Origin: Novosphingobium pokkalii
GTDB lineage: Bacteria > Pseudomonadota > Alphaproteobacteria > Sphingomonadales > Sphingomonadaceae
Reading direction: 5' to 3'
Assembly (NCBI RefSeq): GCF_014652855.1
Contig: NZ_BMZP01000008.1
Span: 158,936-222,935 of the forward strand
DNA length: 64,000 bases
A program made the translations under genes and the position numbers. The notes under the pieces are model-generated. The model had not been told where the DNA came from. It saw nothing but the letters and a program-made list of their open reading frames with translations, and made no database searches. Below are positions 1-8,900 of the stretch, piece by piece. Numbering within the stretch: the stretch's first letter is position 1; the number at the start of each line of letters is the position of its first letter.

Positions 1-2
1 CC

Positions 3-431
3 TTTGTCGAGACGCATGGCATCGGCATCGGGCCGGGCAGTTTCCGCTCGTCCAGTCTGGCGACGGCGGTTCTCGGGTGCACCGGGCTGATCGGGGCCAC
101 GGCGATGATCGTCCACGTGATCAGCGCCTTCAAGCCGACGCGGCTTTCCACCTATGTTCCCTCGCCTGACTTGGCGCTGTCTACGGGCGCGGCCTGCGCC
201 TGGGCGGCGGTGGTCGATGCCGTGGTTGCTTCGCTGTCGTCGCCGACCTGCGATCCGGGGACCGACTTTGCGATCCTCACCGGCGCAGCGCTTGCCTTGC
301 GCCCCATCGTACCGCGCCTGACACCGTGGCGCGGGCCGGTGCGCCAGTTGCCGCCACTGCAACTTTCGCCGTCGATGGCGCTGGCTTCGGCGATGCCGAG
401 CCCGGTCTTTTCGCCCCAGCCGGCCGAGTGA
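3..431 (+). CDS. C-terminal part of an O-antigen ligase/polymerase-like membrane protein (5' truncated by window edge)
   Basis: The frame is open from base 3, so the gene starts outside the window; only about 142 C-terminal residues are visible. The segment near the start, ETHGIGIGPGSFRSSSL followed by a hydrophobic stretch, resembles the region after the periplasmic loop of Wzy/WaaL O-antigen ligase-type proteins, where a G-x-G-x-G-S-x-R-S-S-S motif precedes the last membrane helices. Two or three hydrophobic segments are present, then a Pro-rich tail. The stop at 429-431 lies inside the first unit of a 13-bp tandem repeat. The role in surface polysaccharide polymerisation or ligation is inferred from this short match only. 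Confidence 0.6.
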   Translation, partial: FVETHGIGIGPGSFRSSSLATAVLGCTGLIGATAMIVHVISAFKPTRLSTYVPSPDLALSTGAACAWAAVVDAVVASLSSPTCDPGTDFAILTGAALALRPIVPRLTPWRGPVRQLPPLQLSPSMALASAMPSPVFSPQPAE

Positions 432-483
432 ACTGGCCCAGTGAACTGGCCCAGTGAGCTGGCCCAGTGAGCTGGCCGAGTGA
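428..483. repeat. Four tandem 13-bp repeats (GTGARCTGGCCSA)
   Basis: Units start at 428, 441, 454 and 467; the first two are identical and the last two differ by one or two bases. A partial fifth begins at 480. The first units contain the near-palindrome ACTGGCCCAGT, and every unit contains TGA. The array sits between the stops of two convergent genes (431 and 493). Confidence 0.85.
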
Positions 484-492
484 CAGGGCGCA

Positions 493-2787
493 TCACGCGC
501 GGCGCTGGCTTGGCGGGGCTTCGGCCGGATTCACTGCGCGGCCGAACAGATAGCCCTGGGCTTCGGTGCAGCCTTCTTCCATCACGAGCTGGCGCTGGCT
601 TTCGGTTTCCACCCCTTCGGCCAGGACCGGCAGACCGAGGCTGCGCCCCAGCCCGACCACGGCGCGGATGATCGAACGGGCCTTGGCATCGGTCAAGGCG
701 CGCGCGACGAAGCTCTGGTCGATCTTGAGCTTGCTGAACGGAAAGCTTTGCAAGCTGCTGAGCGAGGAATAGCCGGTGCCGAAATCGTCCATGCTGATGT
801 GGACACCCAGGGCGCGGATCTTCTCGAGAATGGCCAAGGCCCCTTCGCGATTGGAAATCAGCGCGGTCTCGGTGATTTCCAGCTCCAGCCGCTGCGGTGC
901 CAGCCCGGTATCATGCAGCGTTTGCGCGACGATTTCGGGCAAGTTGGCCAGTTGCAACTGGACCGCCGAGATATTGACCGCCACAAACACCTCGCCCGGC
1001 CATGTGCTGGCCGCTGCGCAAGCCTGGTGCAGCACCCATTCGCCGATCGCCACGATCGCGCCGCTGCTTTCGGCCAGGGGAATGAATTCCCCCGGCGGGA
1101 TCGCACCAAGATCGGGATGGCACCAGCGCAGCAAGGCTTCGTATCCCTGCACGGCGTGACTGGCCGGATCGACGATCGGCTGGAAATCCAGGTGAAATTG
1201 GCGACGCACCAGCGCGTGGCCGAGATCGGACTGTAACCGCAACGCAGCCCGTGCGGCCGCATCCATGCTCGCGTCGAAGAAGCGGGTCTGGCCGCGACCA
1301 GCCTTGCGCGCGCGATCCAGCGCCAGAGCGGCCGCCGATTGAAGCGCGGCGGCCGTGTCCCCATCGCTGGGATAGGTGGCAATGCCCGTGCCCAGTGCCA
1401 CGGCGCGTGGATCACGAGAGGGGTTCCAGCGCGCTGCCACGGCATCGGCAATCGTGGCGGCCAAGCGGCGCGTGTCGTCCGGGCCATCGGCCGCACGCTG
1501 GACGATGGCGAATTCATGGCTGCCCATGCGCGCAATCACATCATGCGGATGGGCAGCCTGGCGCAGGATCTCTGCCACGTCGCGCAAGAGGTCATCGCCT
1601 GCCGCATGACCGAACACTTCATTGATCGCCGAAAACCGTTCCAGTTCGAACAGCAGGATGGCGAAGTAGGGCGGCTCGTCGGCCACGAGTTCGTCCACCG
1701 TCCGCCGCGCCAGCCCGGCGTTGCCAAGCCCGGTCAAGGCATCGTGCGTGGCGAGATATTCCACGGCGTCCTGCGCCTGAAGCCAGCGCCCCACGGTCGT
1801 CTCAAAATCGCGGGCAATGCGTTCGTATTCGGCCGGCAACTGTGGGCGGGCCTTGCCCAGATCGCCGCTGGCCATGGCCGAAAGGGCGCACGAGATGCGG
1901 TCGATCACCACTTCGCGCTTGCGTTCCTCTTCGCGCGCCTGTTCGGCGAGGCGCCTTTGCACGGCAAGTTCCTGATTGGCCTTTTCCCGCGCCTTGTGCG
2001 CCACCAGGCGCTTGATGGCATAGAGAGCCTGGCTGATCGCGCCGATCTCGTCATGCCGCTGCCCGCCGGGAATGGCATGGTCAAGCGCGCCATCGCCCAT
2101 TGCGCGCATGGCTTCGGCCAGGCGCAGCAGCGGGGTCGTCACCCGCCGCAACAAGCAGGCGATGATCAGCGCCGCCACCGCCACCATGACCACGCCCAGG
2201 CCGACCGCCAGGCGCACGGCATCGTGGATATTGCGTGCCTCGTTGCGCGCCAGGATCATCGAGCGCTGCTGCTGATGGGCGATGACCGCGTCGATCGTGC
2301 CGCCAAGGTCGTTGCCCAGATAGGGCGCATCGACCTGGTAGAGCGCCGCAGCGGCAGCGTAATCCTGCAAAGCCACGCGCAAAACCTCTTCACGCGCCGT
2401 TTTCCAGGTGCGCCACACGGTGGTGGCGTGCTCGAACAAACGGCGTTCTTCCGGGTCGACGATCGTGCTGCGATAACGGGCGATCAGGCGTTCGGCTTCC
2501 ATCATGGATGCGTGCGTCGCCATGGCCTCGGCCGCATGGCGCTCGGCCGTGCCATCGATCAGTGCCTTGGCCATATGCTGGCGCGCATTGGTCACTTCGC
2601 TCTTGATGCGGTCCAACTGCACCAGCCGGGGGATGACGTCGTTCTCGATCTGGTTGATATGGCGATCGGCATCGATGGCTGACCGCACCGGAATGAGCAC
2701 GGCCGCCAAGGCAACCAGCAGCAGGACCGCAAAGCTGCCCAGCACGAAGGCGCGAATCGTGATTCGATTGACGATGCCCAACGGCAC
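493..2787 (-). CDS. Membrane GGDEF/EAL c-di-GMP protein (HAMP-GGDEF-EAL), likely phosphodiesterase
   Basis: About 764 residues: an N-terminal TM helix, a periplasmic helical sensor region with a four-helix-bundle look, a second TM near residue 200, a HAMP-like linker, then GGDEF and EAL domains. The diguanylate cyclase signature is degenerate (GSHEF at about 422-426 in place of GGDEF), so cyclase activity is unlikely. The EAL domain keeps EALLRW (E550), the DDFGTGYSS loop and the AEGVET segment, so c-di-GMP hydrolysis is the expected activity. I chose the GTG at 2787 because GGGAGG lies about 6 nt upstream; the frame extends to a TTG at 2808. It lies 71 bp downstream of opgH on the same strand and is probably co-transcribed. 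Confidence 0.87.
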   Translation of the reverse strand: MPLGIVNRITIRAFVLGSFAVLLLVALAAVLIPVRSAIDADRHINQIENDVIPRLVQLDRIKSEVTNARQHMAKALIDGTAERHAAEAMATHASMMEAERLIARYRSTIVDPEERRLFEHATTVWRTWKTAREEVLRVALQDYAAAAALYQVDAPYLGNDLGGTIDAVIAHQQQRSMILARNEARNIHDAVRLAVGLGVVMVAVAALIIACLLRRVTTPLLRLAEAMRAMGDGALDHAIPGGQRHDEIGAISQALYAIKRLVAHKAREKANQELAVQRRLAEQAREEERKREVVIDRISCALSAMASGDLGKARPQLPAEYERIARDFETTVGRWLQAQDAVEYLATHDALTGLGNAGLARRTVDELVADEPPYFAILLFELERFSAINEVFGHAAGDDLLRDVAEILRQAAHPHDVIARMGSHEFAIVQRAADGPDDTRRLAATIADAVAARWNPSRDPRAVALGTGIATYPSDGDTAAALQSAAALALDRARKAGRGQTRFFDASMDAAARAALRLQSDLGHALVRRQFHLDFQPIVDPASHAVQGYEALLRWCHPDLGAIPPGEFIPLAESSGAIVAIGEWVLHQACAAASTWPGEVFVAVNISAVQLQLANLPEIVAQTLHDTGLAPQRLELEITETALISNREGALAILEKIRALGVHISMDDFGTGYSSLSSLQSFPFSKLKIDQSFVARALTDAKARSIIRAVVGLGRSLGLPVLAEGVETESQRQLVMEEGCTEAQGYLFGRAVNPAEAPPSQRRA

Positions 2788-2858
2788 GGATCGCCCTCCC
2801 GGCAGCAAACATGGCTGCCTCGCCTACACAGCCGGAAAGCAAGAACCTGCCTAGCTGG

Positions 2859-4754
2859 CTATCCGTGTTTTTGCGCAATGTGGGCTTGAGAATCGCTCAG
2901 GCCTTGCCCCGGCACAGCCTCGCCCACCACTTCGCCGGGCAATGGCACGGCGGCGGGATCGGGCACTTCGGCCCGGCCGACGCGCATCGTCCTTGCCGGC
3001 ACACGGAACAGCCCGCGCCGCCCGGCGGCCTCGCCCAGATCCTCGCGCGAAGTCTGGCTGACCAGCCAGGGCGCGGTCAGCAGGCCCAGCGTTATCGGCG
3101 AAAGCCACAAGGCCGTGACCGGATCGAGCCAGACCGTGGCGGCAAAGGCCAGGCCCAGCAGGATATGTTCGCGCATGGCCGGCAGGATTTCGCGCAAGCC
3201 GATCGCCTGGGCATCGCGATTCTGCGCGTTCCATTGCGAGGGAATGCCGAGCAGCAGCCCGAGCAGAGCCTTGATCTGCAAGACCATGGAAACCGGCGCG
3301 AACAGCGTGGACAGCACAAGTTCGGCCAGGACCGAGCGCAGCGCCCGCCACGGCCCGCCAAACGCCGCGCAGCGCTGGCCATCAGCAAGGATCCAGATCA
3401 GACCCATCAGCTTGGGACCAAACAGCAGCAGCACGGTGAGCGCCAGGACTCCACCGGGAACGGTGGTCAACGCATTGCCTTCCACCCCGCCGCCAACGCG
3501 GGCCATGGCCACCTGGGCGATGGTAGCCAGCAGCAGCAGCAGCCACCCTGGTGACGTGAGATAGGCCGAAGCACCGATCAGCAGATGGAGCCGGCTGGTG
3601 GCGGCAAGGCCCGAGGCCCCCAGCAGCCGCAAGTGTTGCAGGTTGCCCTGCATCCAGCGCCGATCGCGCAGAGCGTGATCGACGATCGTGGGCGGATATT
3701 CCTCGTAGCTGCCGCCGATCATCACCATGTGCACGGCCCAGCCGCGCCGCCGCAGCAGCGCGGATTCGACCATGTCGTGGCTGAGGATATGGCCGCCGAA
3801 CGGGGGCTTGCCGGGCAGATCGGGCAAGCCGCAGCTTTCGGCAAAGGCGCGCGTGCGCACGATGGCGTTGTGGCCCCAGAAATTGGCCTCCGCCCCGCTC
3901 CACCACAGCAGCCCGGCCGACGCGATCGGGCCATAGGCCTCGCTGGCAAACTGCATCCAGCGCTGGAACAGGGTGCGCGCATTGGTGATCATCGGTACGG
4001 TTTGCAGCAGGCCGATCGAGGGCCGCGCTTCCATGATCGAAGCCAGGCCGACGATGGCCGCCCCGGTCATCACGCTGTCGGCATCGAGCACCAGCATGTT
4101 TTCGTAAGCCGCGCCAAAGCGGCGGACCCATTCGGCGATATTGCCCGGCTTGCGCGCGATGTTCTGTTCGCGGCGGCGATAGTAGATGGCGATCGGCGCG
4201 CGCGCAGCCAGTTCGGCCCAGGCCGCTTCTTCGCGCTTGCCATGCAGCGCGCTCGAATCGCTGAGCACGAAGAAATCGATCCAGCGCGCCCCGCCCGCGC
4301 GATCGATGGCATAGGCCATGGCCTCTACCCGCGCGAACACCGCGTCGACATCCTCGTTGTAGACCGGCATCAACACGGCGGTGCGATGGGCCAGGCTGGC
4401 AGCGGGCGACGGCACCGGCACGAAGCCGGGATGGGCACCGCTGATCAGTTGCACGAAGCCGATGGTGGAGCTGACGAAACCAAAGGCCACCCAACTGAAC
4501 AGCGGCACGAAGAACAGCAGCAGCACCACTTCGACCACGTCCAGCCCATCGCGCGAGAACGCCACGCGCACTTCGCTGGAGGCGGCCAGACCCAGCACGG
4601 CGGTGAGTGCGATCAGCAGCCAGCGTTTGACCAGCAGGCCGGGCGGGCGGGTTTCCACCTCGCGCCGCGCCGGGGCGTTGCCAAACAGGCGCTGCACCGG
4701 CATGTCGAGCGGCGCCTCGGCAGGCAGCATCGCCGGGGCGGCCAGCAGCGTCAT
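2859..4754 (-). CDS. opgH: Glucans biosynthesis glucosyltransferase OpgH (MdoH)
   Basis: 631 residues, inner-membrane processive GT2 glucosyltransferase making the backbone of osmoregulated periplasmic glucans from UDP-glucose. Two TM helices occur within residues ~45-110. The catalytic cytoplasmic domain carries an early Asp, a DADS motif (LDADSVMTG), an HD-containing segment (SHDMVE) and RRWMQGN matching the (Q/R)xxRW signature; several TM helices follow. The E. coli protein is about 847 residues, so this is the shorter alphaproteobacterial form with a short N-terminal cytoplasmic extension. The start overlaps the opgG stop (ATGA, 4751-4754), so the pair is translationally coupled. Confidence 0.95.
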   Translation of the reverse strand: MTLLAAPAMLPAEAPLDMPVQRLFGNAPARREVETRPPGLLVKRWLLIALTAVLGLAASSEVRVAFSRDGLDVVEVVLLLFFVPLFSWVAFGFVSSTIGFVQLISGAHPGFVPVPSPAASLAHRTAVLMPVYNEDVDAVFARVEAMAYAIDRAGGARWIDFFVLSDSSALHGKREEAAWAELAARAPIAIYYRRREQNIARKPGNIAEWVRRFGAAYENMLVLDADSVMTGAAIVGLASIMEARPSIGLLQTVPMITNARTLFQRWMQFASEAYGPIASAGLLWWSGAEANFWGHNAIVRTRAFAESCGLPDLPGKPPFGGHILSHDMVESALLRRRGWAVHMVMIGGSYEEYPPTIVDHALRDRRWMQGNLQHLRLLGASGLAATSRLHLLIGASAYLTSPGWLLLLLATIAQVAMARVGGGVEGNALTTVPGGVLALTVLLLFGPKLMGLIWILADGQRCAAFGGPWRALRSVLAELVLSTLFAPVSMVLQIKALLGLLLGIPSQWNAQNRDAQAIGLREILPAMREHILLGLAFAATVWLDPVTALWLSPITLGLLTAPWLVSQTSREDLGEAAGRRGLFRVPARTMRVGRAEVPDPAAVPLPGEVVGEAVPGQGLSDSQAHIAQKHG

Positions 4755-6301
4755 GGCTGGATCGCCTTGATCACGGTTTCGCTCAACGCGCCGTCTCCAC
4801 GCTTGAGGAACAGGCGAAACTCGCGCGCGGCCAGGCCCTGGGTCTTGATATCGAGCGTCACGCGCCAGAGACGATCGCGCCCGGCGACGGGGCCGACCGC
4901 CTTGTGCAGCACGGCGGCGGCCGGCAGATCCAGCTCGGCGGTGACCCCGCTGCCCCGGTTCAGCCCGGCGAGCGCGTCGCCCTCGAAATCGATCACGTAG
5001 CGGGTGGCGCCGGGGATCGGATCACCGCCCGGCACACCGCCCGGCCCGGCAAAGACCTTGACGCAGCGGGCGTTGGCATTGGCGGCAAGATCGCGGCTGG
5101 TCCAGGTGAGGCGATAGGCGAAGTCCTGGCGTTGGCCGGCCTTGGCGGGACGATCGCTGAGCCAGAACGCGGCGATATTGTCGACGTTTTCCGAAATCGT
5201 GCCAAAGGCATAGAGCACAACGGCGCCTGCCCCCCAATCGCCCTGCGGCTCCACCCACAGCGACGGCCGACGATCGTAGAACGCAAGGTCGTCCTGGTAG
5301 TGATCGAACGCCTGGTCGCGCTGGACCAGGCCAAAGGCGCGCACGGAATCGGCGCGAAAGGTGTTGGTGCGTGGCTCGGGCGGGTTTTCCAGCGGACGCC
5401 AGATGCGTTCGCCATTGGCCATCCAGATCGCCAGGCCATCGGAATCATGCACTTCCGGCCGCCAGTCGCGGTGGTCGATGCGGGTCGCCTCGTCAAAGCA
5501 GAACATGCTGGTCATCGGCGCTAGGCCCAGCCGCGCCACATCCTTGCGCAGGAACAGCGTGGTCTTGATCTCCTGCACCACGCCCGCCTCGGTCTGGCGC
5601 GTATCGATGGCATAGGCGCCGGTCAGCGATGGACCTTCGAGCAGGGCGTGGATGACCAGGCGCTGGCGCCCTTCCGGCCCCCCGAGATCCTCGATCCAGA
5701 ACTCGGTGAATTCGGGAAATTCCTCGGCGCCGGGCATCGTGCCGGTGTCCACCGCCACGCCGCGCGCGGAAAGGCCGAACTGGTCCTTTTCCCCCGCCGC
5801 GCGGAAATAGGACGCGCCCAGGAAGGCCAGCCAATCGCCGTGCCCGTCTGCGTGCATGACCCGGAAACCAGCCGGATCGACATTCTGTGCCGCGCCGAAC
5901 AGGCCCTGCGTGTTGATCAGCGGCCGCGCCTGGCCGGCGCTGACTACATTGATGCCAACGGCAAAAGGCGCGGTTTCCAGCCGGGTGGGAAACAGCCGGA
6001 CATGGCCGGGCAGGCTTTGCGCCGCGCCATAAGTGAGGCGCGCGGCATCGTCGAACGTGGGCGCGGCATGGCGGGAAGCCTGTCGCGCCACGAACGGATG
6101 GCGGGCGGATGCCTGCGCGCGCGCGACCAGCATGTCCCACGAAAAGGGCCGCGCCGGGCCGAAATTGGCCGAGGAACCCTGCGCCAGCAGGCGGCCGGGC
6201 AGCGCGGCCAGGCTGGCAAAGCCGAGCGCCATGGTGCCAAAACGACGGCGCGAGAGATCACCCGGTTGTGCGGCCGCGAAAGGATCGATGGGATCGTTCA
6301 T
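4751..6301 (-). CDS. opgG: Periplasmic glucan biosynthesis protein OpgG/OpgD, Tat-exported
   Basis: 516 residues with a twin-arginine signal (SRRRFGTMALGF, then a hydrophobic stretch ending in A-Q near residue 41), as in OpgD; OpgG of E. coli is Sec-exported. The mature part matches the MdoG family throughout: a beta-sandwich domain acting on nascent periplasmic glucans for branching or release, then a C-terminal Ig-like domain. It lies upstream of opgH with a 4-bp overlap. Whether the paralogue is functionally G or D cannot be decided from sequence; the export route favours D, the opgH neighbour favours G. Confidence 0.92.
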   Translation of the reverse strand: MNDPIDPFAAAQPGDLSRRRFGTMALGFASLAALPGRLLAQGSSANFGPARPFSWDMLVARAQASARHPFVARQASRHAAPTFDDAARLTYGAAQSLPGHVRLFPTRLETAPFAVGINVVSAGQARPLINTQGLFGAAQNVDPAGFRVMHADGHGDWLAFLGASYFRAAGEKDQFGLSARGVAVDTGTMPGAEEFPEFTEFWIEDLGGPEGRQRLVIHALLEGPSLTGAYAIDTRQTEAGVVQEIKTTLFLRKDVARLGLAPMTSMFCFDEATRIDHRDWRPEVHDSDGLAIWMANGERIWRPLENPPEPRTNTFRADSVRAFGLVQRDQAFDHYQDDLAFYDRRPSLWVEPQGDWGAGAVVLYAFGTISENVDNIAAFWLSDRPAKAGQRQDFAYRLTWTSRDLAANANARCVKVFAGPGGVPGGDPIPGATRYVIDFEGDALAGLNRGSGVTAELDLPAAAVLHKAVGPVAGRDRLWRVTLDIKTQGLAAREFRLFLKRGDGALSETVIKAIQP

Positions 6302-6384
6302 GTCTGCCTAACGCAGCCCCCCTGTTTCGGTTTCGCGCGCATGGCCGCCTGTTCCACGGCCTGCCGTGCTCAAGACCCACCCGA

Positions 6385-7569
6385 TCACGGTTTCGCTGGA
6401 GCGGAGCGGCGGCCGATGATCACCTGCACACCCGGTTCCAGGCCGCTCGCGAGGATTTCGGTGCGCTTGCCATCGCTTGCCCCGGCGGCCACCACCACCT
6501 GGCGTGGCTCGTTGTCACCAGACAGCACGTAGATCGCGCTGCGGCGCGGCGGCACGCCTTCGGGCGTGAAGCCCAGCGCCGCGTTGGGAACCAGCAATAC
6601 GCCTTCGCGCGCTGGCAAGTCGATTTCCACCGTCGCGGCCATGCCTGGGCGCAATTGCACCACGGCGGCGTCGCCCGCCGCCGGGGGATCGAGCGCGAAG
6701 ACCGCCAGCCGATCGAGGCCGCGCACGTCGTCGGTCGGATCGATCCGCACCAGCCGCGCGGTGCGCACCTTGTCCGCCATGCCGGAGAGCAGCACGTGGG
6801 CGCGCGCGTTGCTGGCCAGGCGCTGGGCATCGGCGGCCGGCAGCGGCACGGTGACGACAAGACGGTCCAGGCCGGTGGCAAGCGCCAGCAGCGGTGTGCC
6901 CGGCGCCACCACCTGGCCGGGCGCGACGGCGCGTGAGACCACCACGCCATCGAACGGGGCGCGGATCGTGGCATCAGCCAGTTGGCGCCGCGCCAGCGCT
7001 TCGTCGTTGCGGGCCTTGGCGAGAGCTGCGGTGGCGCTGGCCAAGGCTGCCGCGGTGCGCGAAAGTTCGGCGCGGGCCCCGTCCATTTCATTGAGCGAAG
7101 GCACCCGCCCGCCGGAGCGACGCCAGACCCCGTCATAGCGGTCCATCCGCGCGCGCGCGCCATCTAGATCGGCTTGGGCGGCTGCGAGCGTCCCTTCCGC
7201 TGCGGCGCGCGTGGCTTCGGCGCTGGCCAGCGCGGCTTCGAGCGGCGCGGTGTCGAGCATGGCAATCGGCTGGCCGGCGCGAACCACGCCGTCGCCCGGC
7301 CCCAGCAGGCTATGCACGACGCCGCCCTCGGGCGCGCGCAGGCTCACTTCGTCTTCGGCGTGGAGCGTGCCGGAGGCGCTCATCACCGGGGTCAGGCTGC
7401 CGCGCTCCAGCGGGACGCTGTAATAGGGCAGGTCTGGCCCATCGACGAAGCGCAGCAGCAGCCAGAACGCGGCCAGGCCGGCCAGCAGCAGGGCCACGAC
7501 CATGCCCCAGCGCGCCAGCCGCCGCCGGGGCTGCGCGCCGAGGAAGGCGTCGAGATCGCCCTCGGTCAT
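6385..7569 (-). CDS. Efflux periplasmic adaptor (RND/MFP, HlyD-like family)
   Basis: 394 residues from the ATG at 7569, which overlaps the stop of the upstream gene (ATGA); the frame extends upstream to 7656 but that part is antisense-like composition. There is one N-terminal TM helix (about residues 22-42), a biotinyl-lipoyl half motif (APEGGVVHSLLGPGDGV), a coiled-coil hairpin rich in Ala/Arg, the second lipoyl half (IRAPFDGVVVSRAVAPGQVV), and beta-barrel and membrane-proximal domains ending in GLEPGVQV. It links an inner-membrane pump to the outer-membrane channel. No inner-membrane transporter is encoded beside it. Confidence 0.88.
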   Translation of the reverse strand: MTEGDLDAFLGAQPRRRLARWGMVVALLLAGLAAFWLLLRFVDGPDLPYYSVPLERGSLTPVMSASGTLHAEDEVSLRAPEGGVVHSLLGPGDGVVRAGQPIAMLDTAPLEAALASAEATRAAAEGTLAAAQADLDGARARMDRYDGVWRRSGGRVPSLNEMDGARAELSRTAAALASATAALAKARNDEALARRQLADATIRAPFDGVVVSRAVAPGQVVAPGTPLLALATGLDRLVVTVPLPAADAQRLASNARAHVLLSGMADKVRTARLVRIDPTDDVRGLDRLAVFALDPPAAGDAAVVQLRPGMAATVEIDLPAREGVLLVPNAALGFTPEGVPPRRSAIYVLSGDNEPRQVVVAAGASDGKRTEILASGLEPGVQVIIGRRSAPAKP

Positions 7570-8699
7570 GGCTGCGCCGGGCATCGCGACGGAGCCTGCG
7601 CGGGGGCTGCGGGCGCGAGGTCGGCCAGCGTCCACCCCAGCCCTTGCGCCGTCCACAGGCGGATCTGCGCGCGGGCCAGGCCCGTGCGGGCGGTTGCATC
7701 CGCTTCGCTGGCCGCCAGCGCCGAGGCTTCGGCCACATAGAGCGTGGCAAAGGGTTCGGCCCCGGCGCGATAGCCAGCGCGGGCATCGCGCACCGTGCGA
7801 TCGGCCTGGGTCAGCGTGCGGGCGCTGGCCTCGACCAGTTCATGCGCGGCAGCAAGCGCCTTGGTGGCGCTGTCGATATCGATGTTGCTGGCGGCCGTAG
7901 CACTGGCCAGCGCGGCACGGGCCTGGTCCAGCGTGGCCTTGCCCGCGAGCACCGCCTGTCCCTGCTCCTGGCGCACGACCATCAGCCCGGCCCGGCGCGG
8001 CTCGGGCGCGACGATGTCGGTCAGAGCCGGCACGGGGCCGCCCTCGCCCAGCAAGGTGACCAGGGCATCGGCATCAAGGCCGGTCTGCTCGGCGAGGCGC
8101 GTGAACGCCAGCGCGACATCGGCCTGCGCCTGGGTGACAGCATCGGCATCGAGATCGACCATCACCCCGCCCAGCGCGCTGTCGATGGCGGAGACCAAGC
8201 CGGCCTCGCGGCGGAAGCGGGCGATGTCGGTGTTGTCCTTCCACGGGGCCACCGCCGCGTTGCGGGCCACCAGCCGCGCCTGCGCCAGGCGCACGGCCAG
8301 ATAGGCCTCGCCGATCGCGGCGGCGCGGCGATTGACGAGCGCCGCATAGGCATAGGCCGTTGCCGGCGCGCCTTGCAGCACCGGTACCTTGCCGAACAGG
8401 CCGGCCATGCGTCCACCCAACTGGCGGCGCCGGGCCGTGGCCCGCTCGGCATCGGCATGCAGCGTCCAGGCCTGGCAAGCCAGCGCGGGATCATGGGCCA
8501 GGCCCTGGGCGATCACTTGTGCAAGAACGGGATCGCCGGCCTCTTCCCACCACGGTGCGGCATCGGCGCGCGCGCCTTCGATCGGCGCCAGATCGGGCTC
8601 GGCCACGCGCGCGGTGGGCGCGGCGCAGGCGGCGCAGGACAGCACCAGGGCAAGGACGGTCACCTTGCCCGCAAGGGAGGTTGGGTTCACGCGGAGCAC
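7566..8699 (-). CDS. TolC/NodT-type outer membrane efflux lipoprotein
   Basis: 377 residues, shorter than the usual 450-500 of this family. It starts at a GTG. The N-terminus has a hydrophobic signal ending in a lipobox-like VLSC at about residue 22, followed by AACAAP, indicating an outer-membrane lipoprotein. The body shows the two-repeat helical pattern of OEP domains: WW-EEAGDPVLAQVIAQ as in NodT N-termini, and Ala-rich coiled coils ending in RIRLWTAQGLGW. It would supply the outer-membrane channel for the adaptor encoded immediately downstream. One repeat seems abbreviated, so the channel may be divergent. Confidence 0.75.
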   Translation of the reverse strand: MLRVNPTSLAGKVTVLALVLSCAACAAPTARVAEPDLAPIEGARADAAPWWEEAGDPVLAQVIAQGLAHDPALACQAWTLHADAERATARRRQLGGRMAGLFGKVPVLQGAPATAYAYAALVNRRAAAIGEAYLAVRLAQARLVARNAAVAPWKDNTDIARFRREAGLVSAIDSALGGVMVDLDADAVTQAQADVALAFTRLAEQTGLDADALVTLLGEGGPVPALTDIVAPEPRRAGLMVVRQEQGQAVLAGKATLDQARAALASATAASNIDIDSATKALAAAHELVEASARTLTQADRTVRDARAGYRAGAEPFATLYVAEASALAASEADATARTGLARAQIRLWTAQGLGWTLADLAPAAPAQAPSRCPAQP

Positions 8700-8900
8700 C
8701 GGCTGGCGATTAGCAAAATATCACCGTGTGGCAATGAAGAGACGGGCCGCCGAAGTCCGTTACCGACATTTCGGCGCATGAACGGGGCGTTTCGGCACGA
8801 CAGGGCGTTGGACACAGGGGCGAACGCATCATGGCCGCCGCTTGTTCCCCACGGCATTTGCGATAGAGCGGCAATCCTTGGCAAGGCAAAGGAATTTTGA

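Noticed and set aside
428..483. CRISPR-like array
   Set aside because: Repeats are 13 bp and contiguous with no spacers; no cas genes.
1339..2682. Long plus-strand open frame opposite the GGDEF/EAL gene
   Set aside because: Antisense shadow in high-GC sequence; His/Arg/Gly-rich composition without any family motif, while the minus strand encodes recognisable domains.
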